From the NCBI GenBank assembly GCA_017615355.1, contig JAGAAJ010000008.1, positions 1-32,880 of the forward strand: a stretch of 32,880 nucleotides of DNA. The letters are read 5' to 3'. How positions within the stretch are numbered: position 1 is the first letter of the stretch; each line of letters opens with the position of its first letter. This document shows positions 17,376 to 26,690 of this stretch, piece after piece. Source of the DNA: Prevotella sp. GTDB taxonomy: Bacteria > Bacteroidota > Bacteroidia > Bacteroidales > Bacteroidaceae. The notes below the pieces were generated by a model. That model did no database searches and was not told where the DNA came from. It saw only the letters and a program-made list of their open reading frames with translations. The position numbers and the translations under genes were made by a program.

Positions 17376-17471
17376 AACCATCCAGCAACAACCCATCGAC
17401 AAGGGTTGATTGTACACTATAATGTTTAAGAATTAAACTTTTTGTTCAATAACTACAAAAACCAATCAATT

Positions 17472-17906
17472 ATGAAAAAAACAAGAACTAACCTGATGAG
17501 GATGGCCATGCTGCTGTTCCTCACGGTGCTCAGCTCCACAGGAGCCTGGGCAGAAGACAAAGCCAAAGGCATCGTTGTATGGCTGAACGACGGCAACAAG
17601 ACCGAAGTACTATTCAGCGACATGCCTGAGTTTACCTATGCCAACGGCAACGTGACGCTGAAGAGCACATCTACCGAGCTGTCGTGGCCCATCGCCAACC
17701 TGCTGCGGTTCACTTTCGAGGATGTCGTTATTACAGGCATCAGGGACATCACGTCCACAGGCCTCGACATCCTCTCCGACGACTGTGATGCCTACGACAT
17801 CAGCGGCCATCTGGTGAAGCGAAACGTAAAGTCTCTCTCTGAACTCCCCGTGGGGACGTATGTTGTGAAAGCTGGAAGTGTCACTATTAAAGTTGTACGC
17901 AAATGA
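17472..17906 (+). CDS. Small secreted protein with C-terminal sorting-like tail
   Basis: 144 residues with a Sec signal peptide (MKKTRTNLMRMAMLLFLTVL, cut after GAWA). The mature part has GIVVWLNDGNKTEVLFSDMP and ANLLRFTFED, a short beta-rich pattern also seen at the start of the next protein (SIVVVDKNGKRIVYDPSKI). The C-terminus YDISGHLVKRN...LPVGTYVVKAG resembles the type IX secretion or Prevotella sorting tail (YDLQGRRV...GLYIVNGKKV) seen in the C10 protease of this window. The function is not recognisable. The stop overlaps the next start (ATGA), so the two are translationally coupled. No clear promoter is seen in 17376-17471, only a CAACCC/GGGTTG hairpin (17389-17408). Confidence 0.75.
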   Translation: MKKTRTNLMRMAMLLFLTVLSSTGAWAEDKAKGIVVWLNDGNKTEVLFSDMPEFTYANGNVTLKSTSTELSWPIANLLRFTFEDVVITGIRDITSTGLDILSDDCDAYDISGHLVKRNVKSLSELPVGTYVVKAGSVTIKVVRK

Positions 17907-20900
17907 AGAAGCTATTCGTTTTAGCCTGGCTGATAATGCTCAGCATCGCGGCTATGGCACAGAGTATCGTCGTGGTAGACAAGAACGGCAAGCGTATTGT
18001 CTACGACCCTTCAAAGATTACCAGCGTAGACTTCCAGACCACCCCGCCGGGATTTACCATCCATCAGAACGACGGCAACATCTTCACCTACATCTATGAC
18101 TTCGTTCAAAGCATCGTGGGCAGCCCCAACTATGTGTTTGCCAATCCTGAGACAGTAGAGGCTGATGCTGACGGCGAGTCCTTCATCTTCCTAGTGAACG
18201 CCAACGTGGAATACGATGCTACCCCCTCGGCAGCCTGGATTACCGTTTCCAAAGCCGACGAAGGCCAGCACGAGGTGACAGCCGCCATGAACCCCTCTGT
18301 CGACGAACGCGAGGGCTATGTGGTGCTTGCTACGAAGGACGGTCTGCTCACTGACACCGTTTTCGTCAGTCAGGCAGGCAAGGACGACTCCCGCTATATC
18401 GACATCGACTGGGAGAAGAACATCCTCGACAGCTTCGACTCTGAAACTGGCATAGTCCAAATTACCTTCGCTAACGAAGTACCCATCATGGGCGAGTACG
18501 ACGTGGTGCTGGTACCCAATGAGATAGGCAACCTGCTCATCCGCGTCATCGAAAGCGTTGACAAAGTTGAGGGAAAGACCGTCACCCTGAATACTATGGC
18601 TGGTGACATGGGCAACCTGTTCCGCGACCAGGAGTTCACCCTCGAGCTGGGCGATGACGGCTCTGCCAGTGCCCGTAGCACGGATGCCAGCTCTAGCCCC
18701 GTCATCAGGCCCGAGAAAGTGGAGGTCTTCGAGGACGGCCGGTACATCGAGGTCTACAATGCTGCCCATTCGCGTGGCAACCGAGCACCTGCAACAGAGG
18801 ACCTGAGCATCGACTGCGAAGGCACCTACAAGACCATCTGGCAGGGAGACGACAGGCGCGGTGTACTCCAGCTCGACAAATACAAGCTGGCGATGAAGAT
18901 GAAAGGCACCATCTCCTACACGTTCAAGAAGGAGCCATGGTACAAGGTGTGGAAGTCCGACGTCACCAAGGCCAGCGTCATGCTCGAAGGCGATTGGGAG
19001 AGTGAAACCGTCTTGAACACCGTCAGCAACACTGCCACGCAGATAAGTATCCAGCCAGACGGATGGGCCAGTACGGACCCGATGCTCCAGGAGAACATCA
19101 TCCAACGCCGCTACACGTTCACAGTTGACGGCATCCCAGTGCAGGTCGTACTGGGTGGAGACCTGAAATGTAGCTACGGCGTACGCCTCATGGGTATTGC
19201 CGACATCAAGTCCGGCCTGAAGCTGGGCAAGCACTTCAAGTATGGCATGGCCTTGGACACGGAAAAGGCTCAACCAGACACCTACACCTGTGAGGAGACG
19301 ATTGACCGCACAAAGACCGAGCTGATTTACCCGGAGATGAACGCCGGAACGGCAGAATACAAGAACAGTATTGCCTATGGTCGGGCAGACGTTTACCCTA
19401 TCTTCAACATCAATTTCTATGGCAATGGCGTCGAATCCAGCTTCAGTCTTCACGAATGGCTACACTCGAAGACTACCTCATGGGAACCCGAACCCGAGTT
19501 TGCCCCAGGCTATTTGGCCAGGAGAGCGCTTGTGGGTCGGTTCAGAAACATTCACATGCACATGGCGAATATTCCCAACACGATTTTCGAGCTCAACCAG
19601 ACATACGGCGAGAACTTCTTGAGCGATGCCGAGGCAGATATCGAAACACTCCTCCGGATTCCAGAAACCTTTGAAGTTGAACAGCCTGCAGAGCCTACAA
19701 ACGTCCTGATGCAGGGCGAGGAGCTGGATCTGAAGATCAGGGCCTTCCACTACGACCACGTCTCTGGCGAGAAGATTCCCACGGCAGGTGTGCTGATGGA
19801 GTTCGAAACTGATGAAAGTGAAAACAACAAGGTGCTGAAGTACACCGATGAGGAAGGCTATGCATCGACTAAGATCAAGAAAGGCACTAAGCAAGTGGAA
19901 ACCCTCAGTTTCAAACTTCTTCTGAAAGAGCCAGAGTTACCAAATCCAGTCAATGAGGTCAAGGAATACTTAAAACTGCTCAGTTTCACTATTGTCAGCC
20001 TGACACCTAGTCAGCAGGTAGAAAAGGGTGCCAAGGATGTGCCTGTCATCTTCCAATTGATGAAAACCGAAGGCACTGATGTTTTGCCAGCGGCCCACCA
20101 GCGCATAGAATTCATCTCTACCGGTGGCACGGTGTCGCCCCGCTACGGCACTACCGATGCCGATGGCAAGGTGTATGCCTACGTAACGCCCGATGAGGGT
20201 GTAGAACAAAGCACAGTTAAGGCCATCGCCTACATCAAGCGCAACAACGTGGAATGGGAAGGCGATGCCACTTCTTACGTTTGGATCAAGAAGGACGGCG
20301 GTCAAGACCCCTGTGCCATCGACGACCCCGACCTTCAGAAGGCCAACCAGCTTGACAACGGCTACGTGGTGAAGAACAAGAAGACCGGCGAGACACAGAC
20401 ACGCTCTTACAATCCCGACTATTCAGAATGGACTAAGACAAAAGACTTCATCACGTTCCAGCTGAACGATGAGGCGGTCGATGCAGAAGGCAACCTCGAT
20501 ACAAAGGGTATGGTGTACGGACATATTCCCCTGACGATGGCAGATGTCGTCCTGGCGCTCACAGGACAACAGTTTGAAAACACACCAGGCGCCAAATTTG
20601 GCTTCGGCATCTATGACGGCATCTACGTGTCGAGCGATTTCATGTGCACCAGCGGAGAAGAAGGCTCTATGACCACCGAGGGCGATATCAAGCCCGACGG
20701 CAAGAGCAAGATCCTGATACGTAAACCTTGCAACCAAACGACTGCCAATGCGCCGCGCCGTGCTCCGGGCGATGAGCAGGAAGAGGACTACACCGGCGAC
20801 TATGAGCTGCTCTACTATCTGGTCTTCACCACGCAGGCTTGGAATCCTGAGACACAACAAAGCGAAGAAGTAGAGCTCGAGGTCTATGGCAAGGGCACGA

Positions 20901-21538
20901 TGAAGATGCACGTACCCAGCATCACTTACTTTGTATTGAGTAATGATAAAGACTGGGTGAGAGTGGGCGAATCCACGAAGGTAACCCTAGAGCGCTACGA
21001 TGAGGAAGGTGCCGTATGGGACTGGAACGACGTGCAGCTCGTTGGCCAGTCACCCGACTACAGCAAGGCCCGCAAAGGCGAGGACGAAGGCTTCTTCTCC
21101 TGGGATGCCGCTACGCAGACCCTTACCTCGCTCAAGTCCAATGACAACAAGGATGTCTGGGTGTACCTCGGGCTGAAGAGCAATCCCGAAGTGAAGGCAC
21201 CCATCCAAGTGGCCACCGGCGAGGGCTGGAAGTACACGATGATTGGTACGAGCCCGGAGGAGATTACCACTCATGCGAACTCTTATCCCTCCTTCGACAT
21301 TGTATGGGCACCCAAGGACAGCGACAATGAGAGTTTCGACTTCAATAGCGTGGAGCTCGACCCCGAATGCAATCCCAACAACTACTTCCAGTTCCAGACG
21401 CATTATGCCAACCAAGGCTGGCCGCTGTTCGTCAACTACAACTGTCCTCCAGGTGTGTACAATCTGAAGATTCGCCTGAAGAGCAACTACAACGTCAACT
21501 GTACGTTGAAGGTCACCGTCACAGGAGACAATGACTAA
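17903..21538 (+). CDS. Large secreted protein with a BACON domain and Ig-like repeats
   Basis: 1211 residues, Sec signal peptide MKKLFVLAWLIMLSIAAMAQ without a lipobox. A BACON domain lies at about 78-158 (PETVEADADGES...AAWITVSKAD...VFVSQAG). Further on are beta-sandwich regions: about 600-690 (EPTNVLMQGEELDLKIRAF) and about 695-805 (PVIFQLMKTEG...GTVSPRYGTTDADGKVYAYV), which look like bacterial Ig-like (Big_1/invasin type) domains. No catalytic motif is visible. Residues 520-580 (WLHSKTTSWEPEPEF and following) are unassigned. BACON proteins in this phylum usually bind carbohydrate or mucin, so a surface or secreted binding role is plausible. It lacks the sorting tail carried by the small protein encoded upstream, which suggests the two may act as a pair. 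A strong terminator follows. Confidence 0.8.
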   Translation: MKKLFVLAWLIMLSIAAMAQSIVVVDKNGKRIVYDPSKITSVDFQTTPPGFTIHQNDGNIFTYIYDFVQSIVGSPNYVFANPETVEADADGESFIFLVNANVEYDATPSAAWITVSKADEGQHEVTAAMNPSVDEREGYVVLATKDGLLTDTVFVSQAGKDDSRYIDIDWEKNILDSFDSETGIVQITFANEVPIMGEYDVVLVPNEIGNLLIRVIESVDKVEGKTVTLNTMAGDMGNLFRDQEFTLELGDDGSASARSTDASSSPVIRPEKVEVFEDGRYIEVYNAAHSRGNRAPATEDLSIDCEGTYKTIWQGDDRRGVLQLDKYKLAMKMKGTISYTFKKEPWYKVWKSDVTKASVMLEGDWESETVLNTVSNTATQISIQPDGWASTDPMLQENIIQRRYTFTVDGIPVQVVLGGDLKCSYGVRLMGIADIKSGLKLGKHFKYGMALDTEKAQPDTYTCEETIDRTKTELIYPEMNAGTAEYKNSIAYGRADVYPIFNINFYGNGVESSFSLHEWLHSKTTSWEPEPEFAPGYLARRALVGRFRNIHMHMANIPNTIFELNQTYGENFLSDAEADIETLLRIPETFEVEQPAEPTNVLMQGEELDLKIRAFHYDHVSGEKIPTAGVLMEFETDESENNKVLKYTDEEGYASTKIKKGTKQVETLSFKLLLKEPELPNPVNEVKEYLKLLSFTIVSLTPSQQVEKGAKDVPVIFQLMKTEGTDVLPAAHQRIEFISTGGTVSPRYGTTDADGKVYAYVTPDEGVEQSTVKAIAYIKRNNVEWEGDATSYVWIKKDGGQDPCAIDDPDLQKANQLDNGYVVKNKKTGETQTRSYNPDYSEWTKTKDFITFQLNDEAVDAEGNLDTKGMVYGHIPLTMADVVLALTGQQFENTPGAKFGFGIYDGIYVSSDFMCTSGEEGSMTTEGDIKPDGKSKILIRKPCNQTTANAPRRAPGDEQEEDYTGDYELLYYLVFTTQAWNPETQQSEEVELEVYGKGTMKMHVPSITYFVLSNDKDWVRVGESTKVTLERYDEEGAVWDWNDVQLVGQSPDYSKARKGEDEGFFSWDAATQTLTSLKSNDNKDVWVYLGLKSNPEVKAPIQVATGEGWKYTMIGTSPEEITTHANSYPSFDIVWAPKDSDNESFDFNSVELDPECNPNNYFQFQTHYANQGWPLFVNYNCPPGVYNLKIRLKSNYNVNCTLKVTVTGDND

Positions 21539-21546
21539 TCCTTTCA

Positions 21547-21580
21547 GGGAGCCAGTCACCTCGGCTGGCTCCCTTTCTTT
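21547..21580 (+). terminator. Intrinsic terminator after the BACON protein gene
   Basis: Perfect 9-bp arms GGGAGCCAG (21547-21555) and CTGGCTCCC (21565-21573), then TTTCTTTAT. Confidence 0.85.
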
Positions 21581-21619
21581 ATAGATAATGTACATGCGAG
21601 GAAGATTTTTTTGTTCATT

Positions 21620-21653
21620 TTTGCTGATGATTCGTTTTTTTTCCTTAAATTTG
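21620..21653 (+). promoter_or_regulatory. Promoter of the C10 protease gene
   Basis: TTTG (21620-21623), 22 bases, TAAATTTG (21646-21653). The -7 element is consensus; the spacing is slightly long. The start codon is 28 bases downstream. Confidence 0.65.
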
Positions 21654-21680
21654 CAGCAGATATTAACCCAAACTATAGAT

Positions 21681-24545
21681 ATGATGAGAAAAAGTACCTT
21701 TTTGACGAGGGTGGCGATGACGTTGCTCCTCGTACTGTTCTTCCCTCTTTGGGGAACGGTGGGCCAGCTTTGGGCCGACCAGGTAACCGCTGAGAAGGCA
21801 CGCCAGCAGGCACAGACCTTCCTCAACAGCCGCATCGCAAGTGGCAACGGTCCACGACATGCTCCCGGCGTCACGCCGCAGCTCATGCAGGAGAAGCAGG
21901 TCAGCGGCCTCTACGTGTTTAATGTCAGCAACGACGGTGGCTTCATCATCGTCAGCAACGACGACTGTGCCCTGCCCATTCTCGGCTATAGCGACAGCGG
22001 CACCCTCGATCCCGACCACATGCCCGATAACATGCGCGCTTGGCTCCAGGGCTATGCCGACGAGATTGCCTGGGCCAAGGAGCATCACTTTGTTTCAGTC
22101 GATGGCCCCACTGCCCATCATACAGCACACATCAACAAAGCCCCCAAGGTTGCTATTGCTCCATTGCTGACCACCACATGGAATCAGGGTACACCATATA
22201 ACGACCTATGTCCTGAATACACGTCTGGTGAAAAATCAGTTACGGGCTGTGTTGCCACAGCGATGGCGCAGGTTATGAAATACAATAGGTATGCCAACAT
22301 GACTGCAGGATTGCCTGCCTATGATAAAGATTATAATGACACCCCATGTGTCCCTGTGGGTGCTCTGGAAGCAACAACCTTCAGGTGGGACGACATGATA
22401 GATGACTATAGGATAACAAACAACACTCCAAATTACACAGACGAACAAGCTTCTGCTGTTGCTGAGCTGATGCATTATTGTGGTTCTTCCGTCAAAATGA
22501 ACTATGGAGAATCGTCGGCTGCTAATACAGCTGAGGTCGCTACTGCGCTGAAAAATTATTTTGGATATTCGGAAACCACTTCATATGAAGATCGTAGCTT
22601 TTATTCGTATGCGAATTGGATCAACCTGCTTTATAACGAACTAAATCAGGGTCGTGCGATGGTTTATTCAGGCCAGTCAAACGGAGGTGGACATGCCTTT
22701 GTATGCGACGGATATGATACTGAAGATTATTTCCACATCAACTGGGGATGGGACGGTATGAGTGATAGCTACTTCAAGCTTTCTGCGCTTGATCCCGATG
22801 CACAGGGCATTGGCGGTAGCAGCAGTACCGACGGCTTTAACTATGGTCAGGGTGCTGTAGTCGGCATACAGAAACCATCAGATAACGGCACTGTGTTAGA
22901 TGTATCTACCCAAAACTACTCTTTAGCATTAAATAGTGTCTCGCTCAGCCAAAGCACCGTCTCCTTAGGCGAAACGGTGGATGTCACCTTCAATATTACT
23001 AACAATGGTACAGATCAATATGACGGCGATCTATGGATTTATATTGAGGGTATGGGATTAATTACAGGTAAAACATTTGTCATAGATGCTGGAGAGACAA
23101 AGGACTGCGTGATACCTTACACGCCCAGTGGTTTTACAGGAAATTGTACTATTGATTGTATGGTTCCAATTGGAAACGGTAATTATTATTATTTGGACTA
23201 TGATATATATGCCGAGCTAACAGTTTCTGGGACTCAAATAGAAACTACCGATGATGTTGAGCTTACTGTTACCGGCTGGAATGTAGAAAACCTTGAAATC
23301 TCCGGTTATAATTTCTATGTCTATGGCTCTACATTAAAAGGCACCATCACTGTGAAAAATCCTGAGACCGACAAAAACTATTCTAGCTATTATGAATGGG
23401 CAATACGAAAAGATGGAGATTTTGGCCTGCTTACCTACACGTCATCGCTTATCACTATTCCTGCTGGCGAGTCCATTACCATTCCCATTGAAGTAAATAA
23501 CCTAAAATATGATGAAAAGTATTTTTTGTTGGTCACCTATATAAAGAATGGAGATTGGACAGACTGGGCATCGTATGGTCCCTTTACCGTTAAGCCAGGA
23601 ATTATCACATATACCGCAGACGGAACTCGAGAGGTGAATAAGTCCACGACTACTTACACAGTTCCCGCTAATGCATTAGTGGTCGACGTAACAGGTACTG
23701 GTGTCACCAGCATTACGCCCAACACCCAGCCTAACACATTATACATTTATAGTGGAACTACCCCCCCTGATGGACTGACCAATAGTAATGTAGTTAAAAA
23801 CAACAACGGCACATATACCGCTGAAAACATCAGTTTGCAGGATGGCAATGGATTCTTCTCGCCTGTGGACTTCACGGCAGGAAACATTGAGTTCAAATAC
23901 TCCTTCACAACGGGCGCCGATGGTAATAATGGCTGGAACACCATCATGTTGCCCTTTGATGTGACAAATGTGACGGCTGACGGCACGGGGATTGATTGGT
24001 TCCATAGTGCTAGCGATACGGGCAAGAACTTCTGGGTGAAGCAATTCGCTGGCGACGGTGCAACTTCTGTAAGTTTCGACTTTGTAGATGGCAACACATT
24101 GCAGGCTAACACTCCCTACATCGTTGCATTCCCAGGTAATCATTGGGGTGACAATTGGGATTTGAGCAGCAAACAAATTATTTTCAAAGGCGTAAACGCA
24201 GTTGTGCACAAGAGTAGTAGCATCTCTTCTGTCACTGGCGACAACTACCGTTTCATCGGCAGCACAGTGCAAGATAACACCGCAAACATCTACTGTATCA
24301 ATGCTGATGGCAATAAATTCGAACTGACCAACGGTAGTGCTCCCTTCCGTGCCTTCTTCAAGCCTGGCATCTTCGACCGCACCGTTACCAGTCTCAGCAT
24401 TGGCGGTGACACAGCAACCGCGATTAACGATCTCAACAATAACCTTAACGTCAACAATAACTATTACGACCTGCAGGGCCGTCGTGTTATGCAGCCACAG
24501 AAGGGCCTGTATATCGTAAACGGCAAAAAGGTGATTGTGAAGTAA
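21681..24545 (+). CDS. C10-family (streptopain-like) cysteine protease, secreted, with C-terminal sorting domain
   Basis: 954 residues. Signal sequence (MMRKSTFLTRVAMTLLLVL, cut near LWA); propeptide of the streptopain type with YVFNVSNDGGFIIVSNDD (about 76-93). In the catalytic domain the nucleophile is C190 in VTGCVATAMAQVM and the histidine is H338 in GGGHAFVCDGYD, followed by HINWGWDG. After about residue 420 come several beta-rich modules (for example SQSTVSLGETVDVTF), ending in a sorting tail YDLQGRRV...GLYIVNGKK. Family known: SpeB of streptococci and interpain of Prevotella. Base composition shifts within the gene: 40 of 60 bases are G/C at 21841-21900 but 19 of 60 at 23161-23220, suggesting a recombined middle. 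The ATG at 21681 is used; the next codon is also ATG. The frame opens earlier, but upstream of the promoter. Confidence 0.92.
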   Translation: MMRKSTFLTRVAMTLLLVLFFPLWGTVGQLWADQVTAEKARQQAQTFLNSRIASGNGPRHAPGVTPQLMQEKQVSGLYVFNVSNDGGFIIVSNDDCALPILGYSDSGTLDPDHMPDNMRAWLQGYADEIAWAKEHHFVSVDGPTAHHTAHINKAPKVAIAPLLTTTWNQGTPYNDLCPEYTSGEKSVTGCVATAMAQVMKYNRYANMTAGLPAYDKDYNDTPCVPVGALEATTFRWDDMIDDYRITNNTPNYTDEQASAVAELMHYCGSSVKMNYGESSAANTAEVATALKNYFGYSETTSYEDRSFYSYANWINLLYNELNQGRAMVYSGQSNGGGHAFVCDGYDTEDYFHINWGWDGMSDSYFKLSALDPDAQGIGGSSSTDGFNYGQGAVVGIQKPSDNGTVLDVSTQNYSLALNSVSLSQSTVSLGETVDVTFNITNNGTDQYDGDLWIYIEGMGLITGKTFVIDAGETKDCVIPYTPSGFTGNCTIDCMVPIGNGNYYYLDYDIYAELTVSGTQIETTDDVELTVTGWNVENLEISGYNFYVYGSTLKGTITVKNPETDKNYSSYYEWAIRKDGDFGLLTYTSSLITIPAGESITIPIEVNNLKYDEKYFLLVTYIKNGDWTDWASYGPFTVKPGIITYTADGTREVNKSTTTYTVPANALVVDVTGTGVTSITPNTQPNTLYIYSGTTPPDGLTNSNVVKNNNGTYTAENISLQDGNGFFSPVDFTAGNIEFKYSFTTGADGNNGWNTIMLPFDVTNVTADGTGIDWFHSASDTGKNFWVKQFAGDGATSVSFDFVDGNTLQANTPYIVAFPGNHWGDNWDLSSKQIIFKGVNAVVHKSSSISSVTGDNYRFIGSTVQDNTANIYCINADGNKFELTNGSAPFRAFFKPGIFDRTVTSLSIGGDTATAINDLNNNLNVNNNYYDLQGRRVMQPQKGLYIVNGKKVIVK

Positions 24546-24570
24546 TAATTCTAATAAAAAAGTAACGATT

Positions 24571-24732
24571 ATGAAAAAAGAATATATCATCCCAACCATA
24601 CAGGTTGTCATGCTCAGTCAGCTGCAGCCATTGGCTGGCAGCGGCCCTGGAGCCGGTGATCAAAGCGATCCTAACATGTCACGTTTCATGGAAGATGATG
24701 ATTTAGACATATTGGGCATTTCATTACCCTGA
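24571..24732 (+). CDS. 53-residue peptide encoded directly after the C10 protease gene
   Basis: Reads MKKEYIIPTIQVVMLSQLQP, then a small-residue stretch LAGSGPGAGD and an acidic tail with MEDDDLDILG. No signal peptide or cysteine. It starts 25 bases after the protease stop on the same strand and is followed by a strong terminator, so it shares the transcript. The beginning (MKK-aromatic-I-x-P...VV) recalls short uncharacterised peptides of Prevotella and Bacteroides; I know no function for them. It could be a precursor cut at the Gly-rich site, a protease partner or inhibitor, or a relic. The coding call rests on clean placement between protease and terminator and protein-like composition. 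Confidence 0.7.
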   Translation: MKKEYIIPTIQVVMLSQLQPLAGSGPGAGDQSDPNMSRFMEDDDLDILGISLP

Positions 24733-24757
24733 CAGGTACTAAGTGATATCCATAAGA

Positions 24758-24790
24758 AAAGCCGCTCGATGTTTGTCGGGCGGCTTTATT
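24758..24790 (+). terminator. Intrinsic terminator of the C10 protease operon
   Basis: Arms GCCGCTCG (24761-24768) and CGGGCGGC (24777-24784) with one G-T pair; flanking A and T bases extend the stem, and TTTATT follows. Confidence 0.8.
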
Positions 24791-24821
24791 GATTTGCTAA
24801 TGCAAACCGAAAGCAAAAAAA

Positions 24822-24850
24822 ATGCCCCTCGACAACGTCGGCGGCATTTT
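24822..24850 (-). terminator. Terminator of gapA, possibly bidirectional
   Basis: A GC-rich hairpin (ATGCC...CGAC pairing with GTCG...GGCAT, with a bulge) flanked by A-runs on one side and T-runs on the other, 23 bases beyond the gapA stop. Confidence 0.7.
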
Positions 24851-24872
24851 TTTCTTTCGTCTGACTCGCTGC

Positions 24873-25898
24873 TTATTTCAGTTCAGCAAGGTACTTAATG
24901 GTGCGAACCATCTGGCTGGTGTAGCTGTTCTCATTGTCGTACCAAGCAACAACCTGAACGAGAGAGTTGCCGTCGCCAATCTTGCTGACCATGGTCTGGT
25001 TAGCGTCGAACAGCGAACCGAACTTCATACCGATGATGTCGCTGGAGACGAGCTTCTCCTCGGTGTAACCGAAGCTCTCGTTCTGAGCAGCCTTCATAGC
25101 AGCGTTGATGTCCTCAACAGTCACCTCACCCTTGACAACAGCGTGCAGGATAGTGGTAGAACCTGTAGGAGTCGGAACGCGCTGGGCAGCACCGATCAGC
25201 TTACCGTTCAGCTCGGGGATCACGAGACCAATAGCCTTGGCAGCACCCGTTGAGTTGGGAACAATGTTCTGAGCACCGGCGCGGGCACGCTGCACATCAC
25301 CCTTGCGCTGAGGACCGTCGAGAATCATCTGGTCGCCAGTGTAAGCGTGAACGGTAGTCATGATACCGCTCTGGATGGGAGCGAAATCGTTCAGAGCCTT
25401 GGTCATGGGAGCCAGGCAGTTGGTGGTGCAAGAAGCTGCGCTGATCACGGTATCGGCGGGAGTCAGGGTCTTGTGGTTCACGTTGTAAACGATGGTGGGC
25501 AGGTCGTTGCCGGCAGGAGCAGAAATCACAACCTTCTTGGCACCAGCGGTCAGGTGAGCAGAAGCCTTCTCCTTTGAGGTATAGAAACCAGTGCACTCGA
25601 GAACGACGTCAACGTCCAGCTTGCCCCAAGGCAGCTCAGCAGCATTAGGAATAGCGTAGATGGTGATCTTCTTACCATCGACAACGATGAAGTCCTCACC
25701 AGCCTCAACGGTGTGCTTGTTCTCGCCGAACTTGCCACAGAAACCACCCTGAGCGGTGTCATACTTCAGCAGGTGAGCCAGCATCTTCGGGCTGGTCAGG
25801 TCGTTGATTGCAACTACTTCATAACCTTCAGCCTCGAACATCTGACGGAATGCGAGGCGACCGATACGGCCAAAGCCGTTAATAGCAACTTTTGTCAT
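24873..25898 (-). CDS. gapA: Glyceraldehyde-3-phosphate dehydrogenase, type I
   Basis: Glycolytic oxidation of glyceraldehyde 3-phosphate with NAD and phosphate; cytoplasmic tetramer. 341 residues, normal length. N-terminal dinucleotide fold [14 protein letters not shown]; aspartate 33 (VVAINDLT) indicates NAD preference. The catalytic cysteine is C157 in [13 protein letters not shown]; phosphate-site motifs [19 protein letters not shown] and RVPTPTGS follow; the C-terminal [13 protein letters not shown] is typical. Monocistronic: its own promoter, and a terminator on its 3' side. Confidence 0.98.
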   Translation of the reverse strand: MTKVAINGFGRIGRLAFRQMFEAEGYEVVAINDLTSPKMLAHLLKYDTAQGGFCGKFGENKHTVEAGEDFIVVDGKKITIYAIPNAAELPWGKLDVDVVLECTGFYTSKEKASAHLTAGAKKVVISAPAGNDLPTIVYNVNHKTLTPADTVISAASCTTNCLAPMTKALNDFAPIQSGIMTTVHAYTGDQMILDGPQRKGDVQRARAGAQNIVPNSTGAAKAIGLVIPELNGKLIGAAQRVPTPTGSTTILHAVVKGEVTVEDINAAMKAAQNESFGYTEEKLVSSDIIGMKFGSLFDANQTMVSKIGDGNSLVQVVAWYDNENSYTSQMVRTIKYLAELK

Positions 25899-25982
25899 TG
25901 TTTTTTTGTTTGTTATAGAATGAATAAATTGAAAAAATCACTTTTTTGCACCCTCCGATGCATTTTTTTCTGTTTTCGGGCA

Positions 25983-26017
25983 CAAAGTTACAAAATAATT
26001 CTTACATTTGCATCAAA
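25983..26017 (-). promoter_or_regulatory. Promoter of gapA
   Basis: On the minus strand the -7 element TAACTTTG (25983-25990) is a consensus match, with TTTG (26014-26017) 23 bases upstream. The start codon is about 85 bases downstream, giving a long T/A-rich leader. Confidence 0.6.
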
Positions 26018-26032
26018 TTTCAGTCTTAATAA

Positions 26033-26067
26033 AATTGAAAATTGAAAATCAGAATTTGAAAATTGTC
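26033..26067. repeat. Heptanucleotide tract upstream of mscL
   Basis: AATTGAA, AATTGAA, AATCAGA, ATTTGAA and AATTGTC in unbroken 7-bp register. It lies between the divergent gapA and mscL genes. The rest of the 259-base divergent region shows the gapA promoter but no convincing mscL promoter; GAGATTTG at 26087-26094 is the closest. Confidence 0.75.
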
Positions 26068-26157
26068 TTAGGTCAACCATTTAGCAGAGATTTGCAACGT
26101 TAAGTTTACAAAAACGACATTCAACCATAAACATTAACCACTTAAAATTTTAGCACT

Positions 26158-26586
26158 ATGGGATTTGTTAAGGAATTCAAAGAGTTTGCCATGAAAGGCA
26201 ATGTAATGGACATGGCCGTTGGTGTGATCATCGGCGGTGCTTTTGGCAAGATTGTCAGCTCGCTGGTCGACGACATTATCATGCCGCTAGTAGGTAAGGT
26301 GATGGGCAATACTGACTTTACCAATCTCTATGTAGCCCTGTCAGACGGTATCCCCGAAGGTACTCCCCTGGCCGATGCCAAAGGCATGGGATCAGTATTC
26401 GCATACGGCTCATTCATTCAGAATGTGGTTGATTTCCTCATCATCGCCTTCTGTATCTTCATGATGATCAAAGGCATCAACAAGCTGTCAAAGAAGAAGG
26501 AAGAGGCTCCTGCTCCTGAGGCTCCCAAGGGTCCCACGCAGGAAGAACTCCTCACCGAGATTCGCGACCTGCTGAAGAAGCAATAA
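26158..26586 (+). CDS. mscL: Large-conductance mechanosensitive channel
   Basis: Inner-membrane emergency valve that opens under hypo-osmotic shock. 142 residues against 136 in E. coli. N-terminal amphipathic helix [14 protein letters not shown]; first membrane segment [21 protein letters not shown] with the small-residue pore lining; conserved DDIIMPLVG; periplasmic loop about 50-75; second segment [20 protein letters not shown]; a basic, proline-rich cytoplasmic tail ([13 protein letters not shown]) and the final helix [14 protein letters not shown]. Single gene followed by a strong terminator. Confidence 0.97.
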   Translation: MGFVKEFKEFAMKGNVMDMAVGVIIGGAFGKIVSSLVDDIIMPLVGKVMGNTDFTNLYVALSDGIPEGTPLADAKGMGSVFAYGSFIQNVVDFLIIAFCIFMMIKGINKLSKKKEEAPAPEAPKGPTQEELLTEIRDLLKKQ

Positions 26587-26615
26587 GCCAGAATAGCCTA
26601 CACATTATTTATTAT

Positions 26616-26651
26616 AGGGGTGCAGCCACGATGGTTGCACCCCTGTTTTTT
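26616..26651 (+). terminator. Intrinsic terminator of mscL
   Basis: 12-bp arms (26616-26627 / 26633-26644) around AGGGGTGCA, with one G-T pair and a 5-base loop, then GTTTTTTG. On the other strand TATAATAAAT follows, so it may also stop the transcript predicted from the opposite direction. Confidence 0.88.
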
Positions 26652-26690
26652 GCTTTCTGCGAGAGTAACAACTTTCAGGCTTTCGAATAC

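Noticed and set aside
17389-17408. CAACCC/GGGTTG hairpin after the winged-helix gene as a terminator
   Set aside because: Only 6-bp arms and no T-run; too weak to call.
18191-19453. 420-codon open frame antisense to the BACON protein gene
   Set aside because: Shadow of a real gene; no start context or domain.
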